DNA of 64,000 nt, from NCBI RefSeq assembly GCF_002210165.1, contig NZ_AQQP01000005.1, positions 343,026 to 407,025 on the forward strand. The letters are read 5' to 3'. This stretch comes from Phaeobacter sp. 22II1-1F12B. Its GTDB lineage: Bacteria > Pseudomonadota > Alphaproteobacteria > Rhodobacterales > Rhodobacteraceae. A model generated the notes under the pieces. That model saw only the letters and a list, made by a program, of their open reading frames with translations. It did no database searches and was not told the DNA's origin. Shown here piece after piece: positions 46,968-55,227 of the stretch. How positions within the stretch are numbered: the stretch's first letter is position 1; the number at the start of each line of letters is the position of its first letter. The position numbers and the translations under genes are program-made.

Positions 46968-47999
46968 TCACTGCTTGGCTTTATAGTCTTCTATCAGCTT
47001 TTGGTATTCCGCCAAGAGCGCCTCACCGTCGGCGCCATTTTCGCTGACCCGGGCCGTCCATTCGTCGATGGACTGCACGCTGGCCTCGTTGAGCCTGGCA
47101 CGATCTTCCTCCGAAAGCTGGGCAACGGTGATGCCTGCACCTTCGCCACCCGACACCATCGACTCCAGCGCCGCTTGGTCGGTCTGCTCCATTTGCTCGG
47201 CGAGGTGATCGATGAAATCGCGCGAAAGTTGGTCAAAGACCTCTTTGTTCTCATCCGAAAAATCCGAATAGGTCATCTCGTTGATCGCGATGCCAAAGGA
47301 CATGTTCTGGCCCCAGTCCATCGCCAGCACGTAAGGCGCGACCTCATACTGCCGATAGGCTTGCATGGCGTAGTAATAGTTCTGGTTGCAGTCGAGCAGA
47401 CCGGAGTCCAGCGCCTGATACACATCCGCCTGGCTCATGCGGACGATTTCCGCTCCCAGCCGTTCAAGCGTATCGCCATACGGTCCTGACGCCCGAATCT
47501 TGAGACCGTCCAGATCGTCCAGCGAGCTGACCTCGGACCGGCAGATAAGCTGCACCGGCCCTGTCGTGTAATTGGTGACGAACTTGACGTTTGCCTTGCT
47601 GAACTCCTCGGCGATCATCTCGCTGTTGGAAAGGTCGTACATGGCATTCAGACCGACCCACATATCGCTGTTTTCGACCGGCAGGTCACCGATGTTGTAA
47701 AGCTGCAGTTCCTTCGGTGTGAAGAAGCCGATGACCGTACCCATATCGGCCACGCCGTCCCCGACCCCGGCGAGCGTATCGCGTCCGCCAAGCAGGGAAC
47801 CGCCCCAGAAGAATTCTATCTTGAGGTCACCGTCGGTGCGTTTGTCCAACTCGGCGGCGAACCATTCGAGCGCTGCAGCGCGCGTTCCCCGGTTCGGTCC
47901 GTAATCGGAAAACCGAAGCACCGTTTCCGCTCCGGCTGAAACGGTGCCCGCAAGGAAAAGGGCTGCGACGGCTGTAGTGCGACTAAGTATGGAATTCAT
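46968..47999 (-). CDS. dctP: TRAP transporter substrate-binding protein (DctP), second system
   Basis: 343 aa with a signal peptide cut near SAGAE. The ATG at 47999 follows GGGAGGAG. DctP-family segments include VLRFSDYGPNRGTRAAALEWFAAEL, the LDGLKIRASGPYGDTLERLGAE helix with the ligand Arg, and VYQALDSGLLDCNQN. The aromatic-rich cleft (YYYAMQAYRQY) suggests a ligand other than plain succinate or malate. A TATGCATGCATA palindrome lies 34 bp upstream. Confidence 0.92.
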   Translation of the reverse strand: MNSILSRTTAVAALFLAGTVSAGAETVLRFSDYGPNRGTRAAALEWFAAELDKRTDGDLKIEFFWGGSLLGGRDTLAGVGDGVADMGTVIGFFTPKELQLYNIGDLPVENSDMWVGLNAMYDLSNSEMIAEEFSKANVKFVTNYTTGPVQLICRSEVSSLDDLDGLKIRASGPYGDTLERLGAEIVRMSQADVYQALDSGLLDCNQNYYYAMQAYRQYEVAPYVLAMDWGQNMSFGIAINEMTYSDFSDENKEVFDQLSRDFIDHLAEQMEQTDQAALESMVSGGEGAGITVAQLSEEDRARLNEASVQSIDEWTARVSENGADGEALLAEYQKLIEDYKAKQ

Positions 48000-48032
48000 G
48001 ATGCTCCTCCCAAGCATTTCGTTCTGCAATAT

Positions 48033-48044
48033 TATGCATGCATA
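48033..48044. promoter_or_regulatory. GntR operator candidate upstream of second dctP
   Basis: Perfect 12-bp palindrome TATGCATGCATA in the 53-bp gap between the membrane-protein gene and dctP. The same TGCATGCA core recurs twice in the GntR/M29-like divergent promoter, and the extended ATTATGCATGCA matches the copy at 50813-50824 read on the other strand. Confidence 0.75.
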
Positions 48045-48052
48045 ACTCACAT

Positions 48053-48499
48053 TTACAAGCCGATAACTTGCGATTCATGCGGTATATTGCCAAATTTTGC
48101 ACGCAAAACTGATAGCGCCCGGCCTATGGCGGCCAGTGCAGCCAACACATGCATCGACGCCAGCATGACCGCGAACTGCAACGGCCAAAGCTTGGGGAAT
48201 AAGACGGCGGCCCAGTACATCGCGACAAGCCCCGCCACGAATCCCGTCAGCCCCCGCAATGCGTTGACGACTGTCGGCGCCATGCCAAACTCAAGCAGCG
48301 AAGAGATCAGCATGCCGCAGATCATGCCCGGGCAATCCGACAATATGCGCAGGAAAAGCCCGATGTCGAAATGCGGATCAGTCACGCAAAGCATTTCCTT
48401 GCCGCGAACCGCAAGATCGTAGGCAAAGCCAAGGGCCATTGCCGCGGCGTGCATTGGCACCGGCCAATATGCCAACAGCCCTGCCCGCGTCTTCATCAT
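48053..48499 (-). CDS. Hypothetical membrane protein
   Basis: 148 aa with about three to four hydrophobic helices (for example MHAAAMALGFAYDLAV and GLTGFVAGLVAMYWAAVLF). No family is recognised. It starts 1 bp after the methyltransferase stop codon, so it is translated from the same message. It precedes the TRAP binding-protein gene, with an operator between them. A transport-associated or electron-transfer role is possible but not shown. Confidence 0.7.
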   Translation of the reverse strand: MMKTRAGLLAYWPVPMHAAAMALGFAYDLAVRGKEMLCVTDPHFDIGLFLRILSDCPGMICGMLISSLLEFGMAPTVVNALRGLTGFVAGLVAMYWAAVLFPKLWPLQFAVMLASMHVLAALAAIGRALSVLRAKFGNIPHESQVIGL

Positions 48500-48500
48500 C

Positions 48501-49226
48501 TCAATTGCGCCGCAGCAGGAAATAAACGGAGGGCTGGATCATGACGTGGCCCCCACCGGCGGCCTCCATCCCCATTTCTTCGAAGCGATTCCGCGTTTCC
48601 TGACGAATGTCATCGCGCGCCGCCTGCTCGGCTCTTTTCTTGTCCACGTTTACGATTGCGGTGAGAAACGTATCGAAATCCGCGAAAACGCGCTGTAATT
48701 CATACTCTCCCGAAGCGATGCTTTCGAAGGGTCCCGGAGGGTTATCCAGTCGCGCCTGCGCAGTGGTCCGAACCTCGGTTTCGTCTTCGATCAGCTTGAT
48801 CACCTCTGTCATCATGCCGAAAGGACGCGGCTCGAAAGCGACCAGATGCCCGCCGGGTCGCAGGACGCGGGCAGCCTCGCTAAACATCGCCGTATGCACC
48901 TCGGCAGGCACATGATGAAAGCTGAAGACGAAAGAAACGAGGTCGAACGCGCTGTCACCGAACGGCAATGACATGCCATCGCCAAGGGAAAGCCGAGCCG
49001 GGTCGCAGCCTGCGGCGATGGCACGCTGTATCGTATCCGGTTCAACCTCAAGTCCATGTGCATCGGCACCATGCGTCATGGCGAGGCGCATGAAATCGCC
49101 CGTGCCGCAGCCAATATCCAGCAGGGTTTTCCCGGCTATCGGAAGATGGCTTTCCAGCTTTGCAAGATGCTGGGCAGCACCGGATGGTACCGCGCCCGCA
49201 TCGGATTTACCGGCTGCGCCTTCCAT
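48501..49226 (-). CDS. Class I SAM-dependent methyltransferase
   Basis: 241 aa from ATG 49226, which overlaps the stop of the M29-like gene (TAATG). The open frame extends further upstream, but those residues lie inside the previous gene. Motif I is LLDIGCGTGDF (residues 36-45), followed by the acidic E in GLEVEPDT, LSLGDGMSLPFGDSAFDLVSFVFSFHHV and the post-motif LRPGGHLVAFEP. This is the methyltransferase type 11/UbiE-like group, with small-molecule O-, N- or S-methylation likely. Tight coupling suggests it acts on the same substrate or product as the upstream protein. Confidence 0.85.
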   Translation of the reverse strand: MEGAAGKSDAGAVPSGAAQHLAKLESHLPIAGKTLLDIGCGTGDFMRLAMTHGADAHGLEVEPDTIQRAIAAGCDPARLSLGDGMSLPFGDSAFDLVSFVFSFHHVPAEVHTAMFSEAARVLRPGGHLVAFEPRPFGMMTEVIKLIEDETEVRTTAQARLDNPPGPFESIASGEYELQRVFADFDTFLTAIVNVDKKRAEQAARDDIRQETRNRFEEMGMEAAGGGHVMIQPSVYFLLRRN

Positions 49227-50785
49227 TAGCCGCAACAGTTGCTTTTGAAACTGGCCGGCTGGACACCGCTGTGCCCGCAGCAACCGCCTGCCCAGAATTC
49301 GGCGCCCTTGCCGTGGCAATATTTGCCGTCGGCCTCGACCATTTCCATGAAACGCGGGTGATCGTTGCGGCAAATGTCGAGCTCGTGCTTGACCCAAGCA
49401 AGCGGGTCGGCACCGTAGTCGTTCCAGTAATCGCCCGGCATGTTGAGCCCCGGCACAGCAGGGTTCCAGGATTCATCCAGCCACAGGTCGGCATCGCCAT
49501 ATTGGGATGCCAGTTTGCGGATTTTGGGATCGTCCAGCGCAAGCAGACGCCCGTTTTCGATCAGCAACTCGTTATCGCCTTCCATTTCCAGATGATAGTT
49601 CGGGAAATAGAGGTGCAGGTGCCAGTGCCCCACGGGCAGCCCCTGACGTGCTGCGTTGCGTTCATCCATCGAGGAGATGATCGTGCCAAAGCCCATATGA
49701 ATCACGCCGGACCGCACCCGCTCATAAAGGCAGTTCACGAAACCGGACGGGAAGTCCTTGCGCGGGCGGTGAATATGCGGGTTGGTGCCGATAGACGCCT
49801 CCCACCAGTGCATCAGGCCCTTTCCGTTGAACCCGGGATACTGGAGGTCTTCGGTCTGCGCCATGATTGCACGCAATTGGTCGCCAAAGTCGCCACCCGC
49901 GTTGATCTGGGTGATCTTCGAATTCTCGACGATCAGCTGGGTCCAGTCGCAGGGCGCGATATGATTAGTCGTGCCAGCAATGACGCCGCAACCGTCTTCC
50001 TTGCCTTTCAGGTACATCCACGGACGGCCGGTGATATGGCCCGGCAGATAGGTCGCCCCGAACTTGGGGTTTCCTTCCCACGTACTGTTCACGAGGTCGG
50101 GGTTATACATCTCGCGGCGGCTGTCCCAATAGCCGTCATGATTGGTAAACTCGATGTCCGTGCCTTCGGGGTCGGTGATCCGCGCACGCTTGGAGGCGCG
50201 GATGCGATCCCATGTCCACTGATCCATCGCGTTCAACACCTCGATCGGCATCGCATGGGCCGGAGAGGCCAGGATTTCGGGTGTGATAAAAGGCATGCGC
50301 TGGATCTTGACGAACTTGTCGGTCAGAACCGGGCCACCGTAACCCATGAAAATCTTGTCGTATTCCTGCTTTCTGGACGCTTCTTCCCATTCGTCCATCC
50401 ACTGTGCCAGTTCCTTGGTACGGAAGAGGTAATAATCGACCTCGTCCGCGCCGACCCACTCCTTGACCGGTCCGCGGTCGATCTCGCCAATCGTGTATTT
50501 CACGCCGTATTTTTCGAGGATCTTCTTGCAGGCCTCGATCACCATCGGGCTGTGCCAGTTGTCGACGCGAAGCAGCACACGCTCGCCCGGCTTGAGATCC
50601 CAGCAGGCATTCAGACCGTGGTTATACGGCCGCTTCGCCACATGCTCGAGATAGGGCAAAAGCTGGTCCGGATGGGTCACATCGACATAGGGCGGGCAGC
50701 GCGGCGGGCGCGTTCCGGACAGCGGGGGTTGCCCGAAAGAAGGTGCAAGCGATTTGGCTTTTTCCGTGTTGGAGACGTAGTTCAT
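49226..50785 (-). CDS. M29/NicX-like metalloprotein with Cys-rich C-terminal tail
   Basis: 519 aa from ATG 50785 (MNYVSNTEK), preceded by GAGGA. The N-terminal part (LKPGERVLLRVDNWHSPMVIEAC) and the middle (EASIGTNP with Glu329, GVIHMGFG with His363) follow the pattern of M29 aminopeptidases and of NicX, the 2,5-dihydroxypyridine dioxygenase built on the same fold. The position that should read H-x-D is GHWHLHLYF (His387/389/391), so the Asp metal ligand is replaced by His. The last 25 residues carry two Cys-Cys pairs (AGGCCGHSG and SNCCG) not expected in the family. Head of a methyltransferase-membrane-protein-TRAP operon. Substrate unknown. Both ring-cleaving oxygenase and peptidase are possible. 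Confidence 0.6.
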   Translation of the reverse strand: MNYVSNTEKAKSLAPSFGQPPLSGTRPPRCPPYVDVTHPDQLLPYLEHVAKRPYNHGLNACWDLKPGERVLLRVDNWHSPMVIEACKKILEKYGVKYTIGEIDRGPVKEWVGADEVDYYLFRTKELAQWMDEWEEASRKQEYDKIFMGYGGPVLTDKFVKIQRMPFITPEILASPAHAMPIEVLNAMDQWTWDRIRASKRARITDPEGTDIEFTNHDGYWDSRREMYNPDLVNSTWEGNPKFGATYLPGHITGRPWMYLKGKEDGCGVIAGTTNHIAPCDWTQLIVENSKITQINAGGDFGDQLRAIMAQTEDLQYPGFNGKGLMHWWEASIGTNPHIHRPRKDFPSGFVNCLYERVRSGVIHMGFGTIISSMDERNAARQGLPVGHWHLHLYFPNYHLEMEGDNELLIENGRLLALDDPKIRKLASQYGDADLWLDESWNPAVPGLNMPGDYWNDYGADPLAWVKHELDICRNDHPRFMEMVEADGKYCHGKGAEFWAGGCCGHSGVQPASFKSNCCG

Positions 50786-50812
50786 GGCATCCTCTTCAGG
50801 CAAATTTCATTT

Positions 50813-50824
50813 TTGCATGCATAA
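50813..50824. promoter_or_regulatory. GntR operator candidate overlapping the M29-like promoter
   Basis: TTGCATGCATAA, 28 bp upstream of the M29-like start. Read on the other strand, its flank gives ATTATGCATGCA, identical to the copy at 48033-48044. Its position between an FNR box and the start suits a repressor site over the core promoter. Confidence 0.72.
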
Positions 50825-50832
50825 TGACGAAT

Positions 50833-50846
50833 TTGATTCAGATCAA
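50833..50846. promoter_or_regulatory. FNR/FnrL box
   Basis: TTGAT-TCAG-ATCAA, a perfect match to the FNR/FnrL consensus, in the divergent promoter of the M29-like operon and the GntR gene. Its centre is 54 bp from the M29-like ATG, which allows a class II activated start site at about 50798. Confidence 0.75.
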
Positions 50847-50864
50847 CCCGCCCATATGACCCAA

Positions 50865-50874
50865 TTGCATGCAA
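50865..50874. promoter_or_regulatory. GntR operator candidate near the GntR gene
   Basis: Perfect 10-bp palindrome TTGCATGCAA, 76 bp upstream of the GntR start. It shares the TGCATGCA core with the sites at 50813 and 48033. Autoregulation is likely. Confidence 0.7.
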
Positions 50875-50950
50875 ATACGCACGCCCTTGGTCCAATCCGC
50901 TCGACATTTGCTTTCGCCGCAAATAATCTCCCTTCGGATTATGTACTTAG

Positions 50951-51691
50951 ATGGACCAGCCCCGCATGAGCATCGCTCTCGAAGACGCAACCGAGGCCCT
51001 TCGGCACGAGGTCATGGAAGGCCGGTTCCCGCCGGGAAACAAGTTGCGCGAAGTTACTGTGGCCAAGGCCCTTGGTGTGTCGCGCACCATTGCGCGCCTC
51101 GCGATGAGCCAGCTTGAACACGAAGGCCTGCTGGTTCGCGAACCCAATCGCGGGTCCAGAGTGCGTGCATTCTCAATCGAACAGATCGCCGATGCCATCG
51201 AGGTCAGGGGCGAGCTTGAAGGCATGGCCGTTCGCCTCGCCGCCGAAAAGGGTCTCGATCAGGCGGCGAGTGACCGGCTCGAAGCCTTGCTCGAAGAATC
51301 TGAAAGCCTGCTGGCCTCGGTTGTCGACGATGATGACAAACGCGCCCGTTGGATCGGCATAAACGAGGAATTCCATGCGCTGCTGATCGAGGCCAGCGGC
51401 AACTGGGCCCTTGCAATTTCGATCCCGCAGGTATCGGCGCTTCCGCTTGTGTCTTCCAGCATCATTATCTTTGACCGCAAGGACATCGGGCGCAGCCAGG
51501 AACAACTAAAGGCGGCCCATGAAGATCACAGGCGCATCCTTACGGCGGTGCAATTGCGACAGGGGCACCGGGCCGAAGCTCAAATGCGCGAGCATGCTTT
51601 CAAGAACGCGCAGAACAAAAGGTCGAACCTGACTGATCCCGAAGCGCTGTCATTGGTGAGATCGCTTCCAGGCGGTCGGCTGATCGTCTGA
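50951..51691 (+). CDS. GntR-family regulator, FCD subfamily
   Basis: 246 aa with an N-terminal winged HTH (residues about 8-75, RFPPGNKLREVTVAKALGVSRTIARLAMSQLEHEGLL) and a helical FCD effector domain. Candidate metal-binding histidines are in NEEFHALL, AAHEDHRRI and MREHAFKN. FCD regulators bind organic acids. It is divergent from the M29-like/methyltransferase/TRAP operon and is the obvious reader of the TGCATGCA sites. The start could also be the second Met (50966), and no strong ribosome site is seen for either. Confidence 0.9.
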   Translation: MDQPRMSIALEDATEALRHEVMEGRFPPGNKLREVTVAKALGVSRTIARLAMSQLEHEGLLVREPNRGSRVRAFSIEQIADAIEVRGELEGMAVRLAAEKGLDQAASDRLEALLEESESLLASVVDDDDKRARWIGINEEFHALLIEASGNWALAISIPQVSALPLVSSSIIIFDRKDIGRSQEQLKAAHEDHRRILTAVQLRQGHRAEAQMREHAFKNAQNKRSNLTDPEALSLVRSLPGGRLIV

Positions 51692-52108
51692 CCCCTGCCC
51701 TGAAAAGAAGCGGCTCTGGAGGTATCCGTTAAGCGCAAGCGCAACGCTCGGCTCCCCGCACTTTCGACAAAGCGTCCGCCCCCCAAAAAAAATTGCAGCC
51801 GGGACGGGATGGGGGCCCGACACCGGCTACAAACTAAAGAATTTGCTATGGGCGCGCACTCACAAACGCCACGAAAATAACTTTACTACAAACAACGTTC
51901 CACGCTTACACGCCAGGGATGGATGGGCAGACGCGGCGACGTAAGGAAAGACTGGCATGAAATAATCGCATTAGAAATGCGTGTGATTGCCTGCGTAATA
52001 TTGCCTATACGCATTTGGCCCTGCCGCAGTTGCCTCGCGCAGAATTTTGTGGAACTCAAATATAGCGGGTGAAGCATTGCTGGCCGGCATCTTGGGAGAA
52101 ACACGGTC
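51692..52108. other. Intergenic region upstream of the sensor kinase
   Basis: 417 bases without a credible gene. The half nearest the kinase is AT-rich, with a small CGCATT/AATGCG hairpin near 51968 and an 8-bp inverted repeat AAATGCGT ... ACGCATTT (51975-52018). It may be a site for the downstream response regulator, but this is weak evidence. Confidence 0.4.
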
Positions 52109-54418
52109 ATGCGGAATTCACTTGGAGCCATGCTCGCCATTGGTCTGGCCGGGTTGCAGTTCATTGCTGTCCTTGCCGTGGTGTTTTCCTCTTTCGTTAC
52201 ATCGGAACGAGCACTGCTGGACCACGCACGCGATCTGCTTAGCGATATCGGTACCAATGCCATCGAACATTCGCGCGGATTTTTAAGCCCGGCACGTGGG
52301 GCGGCGGAACTTTCGGCGCGGCTGGCACAGGATCGGGTGATCGCAAGCGACGTTCCGGAACAGCTTGAACGCCTGCTCTTTCAGCAATTGCAGCTCGCGC
52401 CGCAATTCGCCGGTCTCTACCACGGTACGGAAAACGGCGAATTCGTCTATGTCATGCGCAGCGAAGAGCCGGGACCGTTCCGCACCAAGATCATTCGTAC
52501 CGAGGGCGATCAACGCACGACCGAACTGATCTGGCGGGACGATGATTTCAACGTCATCGAACGGCGAATGGACCCGGACGATGTTTACGATCCCCGCAGT
52601 CGTCCGTGGTACATACTGGCGCGGGAACAGCTGACAACGATCTGGACCGATCCTTATATATTCTTTTCCTCGCAACGCCCCGGGATCACGCTTGCCTCGC
52701 CGGTACTGGAAGAGACCGGCAGCGTGCGCGGCATCGTCGGTGTCGACATAGAGATCAGCGACATTTCGGACTTTCTTGCCCGGCTGAGGATCGGCACGTC
52801 GGGGCGCGCGCTGATCATTCACAGCAATGGCGACGTGATCGCGCATCCGGACAAGGACCTGCTAAAGACGCAGAACGCCGATGGCACCCTGCGTTTTGTC
52901 GATATCCAGAATTTCGAAGACCCGATCGCCCGCGCCGCATTTGGGCACTTGATGGAAGGCGGCACGGTTTCCGTCGAAAAGGAAACGCTGTCGCAGTTCA
53001 CCTATGGCGGAGAGACCTATGTGTCCGTCGTGATGCCGCCGATCAATGACAACCTGTCATGGATCACGGCGGCCTATGCGCCCGAAAGCGATTTTACCTC
53101 GGTCATCAAGCATAACCGGCGCACGAACATCTGGATCGCGGCTTTGGTTGCCGTCATCACCGGGTTGTGCGGCCTTGGACTCGCGAATTACATCTACAAG
53201 CCGGTTCGCGCCTTTGCCGTTCGATCTGCCCTGATATCGCAGGGCGAACTTGACCCGGCCGAACCGCTTCCGAAAACGTATCAAGAGCTCGAAAACGCCA
53301 ACCGCACGATGATGCAGCAGATTGCTGCCCGGCGCGCGACCGAAATCGAATACGGCAAGACTTTCGATCTGACCTCGCGTGGGATGGCGCAGATTGATGC
53401 GGGCACCGGGCGGCTTGTGCGGGTCAATGACAGGTTCTGCAAGATCACCGGTTATTCGGCAGACGCCTTGAGCAAAATGGCGTTTTCCGATCTGGTCCAT
53501 CCGGACGATCCGCCGTTCCTCCTCTTTGACGCGGGACAGGGCAGCGTCCCTCATGAGATCAACTCGGAACTTCGCTGCCAGCGCAAAGATGGCGAAACGA
53601 TCTGGATTTCCGTGAATGCCATCATGATCTTCAACCATGACGGCAAGCCCCTGCATTATGTTCTGACTATAGACGACGTCACGCAGACAAAGCAGACCGA
53701 GGAACAGATCGCCGAACTGAACCGGGAACTGTCCAACCTGTCCCGAGACAATACGATGGGTCAGGTTGCGGCCGGTCTCGCGCATGAACTGAATCAGCCT
53801 CTCACCGCGATCACCCAGAACGCGGACAGCGCGCTGTTCGCCGTCGATCAGCTTGCCGGGTCGGACAGTGAATTGCACACGATGCTGGAAGAGATCGCGA
53901 CCCAGTCCATGCGGGCGGGCGAGATTATCAAGGCATTGCGCGCCTTTATCCGCCGCGACGAAGGCATCCGCAAGCCATTTGACCTTGCGGAACTGGTGCA
54001 ACAGACGCGCCACCTTGTAATTGCCGAAGCCCGTGCGGCAAATGTCACGGTAGACGCCGACATCGCCGAACTGCCCCTGGTCAACGCCAACCGGCTCCAG
54101 ATTGCACAGGTGCTTGTGAACCTGATCCGCAACGCCATCGAAGCCATCAGCGACTGCCCGCGGGAAGAGCGGGTTGTCTCGGTACGGGCTCATACTCAGG
54201 GATCTCAGGTGCTTGTCATGGTTTCGGATACAGGCCCCGGCGTCGATCCGTCGATCAACCTTTTCACCGAATTCGAAACGACCAAGTCCACCGGCATGGG
54301 CCTTGGGCTTTCGATCTGCAAATCGATCGTGCAGGCCAATGGCGGCAAGCTCTGGCATGAAGATCGCGACCCGAATGGCGCGTGTTTCTATTTTACCATT
54401 GATGTCGCGAATACTTGA
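52109..54418 (+). CDS. Sensor histidine kinase with Cache and PAS domains
   Basis: 769 aa membrane kinase. Helix 1 is at about 7-28. A periplasmic double-Cache domain covers about 35-335 (typical YDPRSRPWYILAREQ and GVDIEISDISDFL). Helix 2 is at about 340-363 and a PAS domain at about 415-530. HisKA holds His559 in GLAHELNQPLTAI. The HATPase domain has N-box NLIRNAIEA, G1 DTGPGVD and G2 GMGLGLSICKSI. The His region is of the NtrB/FixL/DctB type. Cache kinases of this kind sense small acids outside the cell and often control TRAP or Dct transport. The response-regulator gene follows after 102 bp. Confidence 0.92.
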   Translation: MRNSLGAMLAIGLAGLQFIAVLAVVFSSFVTSERALLDHARDLLSDIGTNAIEHSRGFLSPARGAAELSARLAQDRVIASDVPEQLERLLFQQLQLAPQFAGLYHGTENGEFVYVMRSEEPGPFRTKIIRTEGDQRTTELIWRDDDFNVIERRMDPDDVYDPRSRPWYILAREQLTTIWTDPYIFFSSQRPGITLASPVLEETGSVRGIVGVDIEISDISDFLARLRIGTSGRALIIHSNGDVIAHPDKDLLKTQNADGTLRFVDIQNFEDPIARAAFGHLMEGGTVSVEKETLSQFTYGGETYVSVVMPPINDNLSWITAAYAPESDFTSVIKHNRRTNIWIAALVAVITGLCGLGLANYIYKPVRAFAVRSALISQGELDPAEPLPKTYQELENANRTMMQQIAARRATEIEYGKTFDLTSRGMAQIDAGTGRLVRVNDRFCKITGYSADALSKMAFSDLVHPDDPPFLLFDAGQGSVPHEINSELRCQRKDGETIWISVNAIMIFNHDGKPLHYVLTIDDVTQTKQTEEQIAELNRELSNLSRDNTMGQVAAGLAHELNQPLTAITQNADSALFAVDQLAGSDSELHTMLEEIATQSMRAGEIIKALRAFIRRDEGIRKPFDLAELVQQTRHLVIAEARAANVTVDADIAELPLVNANRLQIAQVLVNLIRNAIEAISDCPREERVVSVRAHTQGSQVLVMVSDTGPGVDPSINLFTEFETTKSTGMGLGLSICKSIVQANGGKLWHEDRDPNGACFYFTIDVANT

Positions 54419-54520
54419 TCATATTCGCCAGATGCTACAACCTGTTACCAAAGCAACAAAATTTCCCTGAACAACCGGGTGGGTTTTGCACCCCGAGTTC
54501 CACAGTTCGAACAAGACTGC

Positions 54521-55159
54521 ATGACAGACCGAAGGCCTCTCGTGTTCATCGTCGATGACGATCAGGATATCCGGACCTCCCTGATGCGGGCGTTGGGGCA
54601 GCGCGGCTATGAGGTCGAAGCTTATGACTCGGCATCCAGCTTTCTAACCGCTTATGATGGGTCACGCGCGGGCTGCGTCATTCTTGACTACGGTATGCCA
54701 GAAATGAATGGCCTTGAGCTTCAGGTCATTCTCAACAACAAGAACTGGCCGCTGGCCGTCATTTTCGTCACCGGTCACGGCGGCGTACCTGAATCGGTAC
54801 AAGCCATGAAGGGCGGCGCAGTCGACTTCCTCGAAAAACCGTTCCGCCAGTCGGATCTGGTAGAGCGGATCGACGTCGCCCTTGAACTGGCCGAGAGCCG
54901 GCACGAGGCCAGCGCGTCACAGAACGCGATCCGGGCACGCTTCGAACGGCTTACCGAGCGTGAAGCCGAGATTGTCAGCCATGTGCTTGCCAACCCGGCC
55001 GAGGTTTCCAGCAAGGAGATCGGGCTGACCCTTGGGATCAGCCCGCGTACTGTGGATCATCACCGCGCCCGTATCCTTGAAAAGCTCGAGGTCCGGTCAC
55101 TTGTCGAACTGGTCAGGCTTGCCGCAACCCTGCAGGGCGAAGACCCGGTAAGCAACTGA
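54521..55159 (+). CDS. FixJ-family response regulator (REC plus LuxR HTH)
   Basis: 212 aa from ATG 54521 (MTDRRPLVFIVDDDQ). The receiver domain has the acidic pair VDDD, phospho-acceptor Asp56 in CVILDYGMPEMNG, Thr in FVTGHGGV and Lys in FLEKPFR. The C-terminal LuxR-type HTH (about 145-205) includes LTEREAEIVSHVLANPAEVSSKEIGLTLGISPRTVDHHRARILEKL. It is the cognate partner of the kinase just upstream. Targets are probably one of the nearby TRAP systems. Confidence 0.93.
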   Translation: MTDRRPLVFIVDDDQDIRTSLMRALGQRGYEVEAYDSASSFLTAYDGSRAGCVILDYGMPEMNGLELQVILNNKNWPLAVIFVTGHGGVPESVQAMKGGAVDFLEKPFRQSDLVERIDVALELAESRHEASASQNAIRARFERLTEREAEIVSHVLANPAEVSSKEIGLTLGISPRTVDHHRARILEKLEVRSLVELVRLAATLQGEDPVSN

Positions 55160-55227
55160 TCTACCGGAATTCGCGGCGCGCAAAACTCGCCGAGCGAAAA
55201 CATCCGGCGAACCGGGCATTTCCTGTT

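Noticed and set aside
49160..50824. Plus-strand open frame (554 aa) opposite the M29-like gene
   Set aside because: No recognisable motif. The minus-strand frame has clear family segments, a ribosome site and operon spacing.
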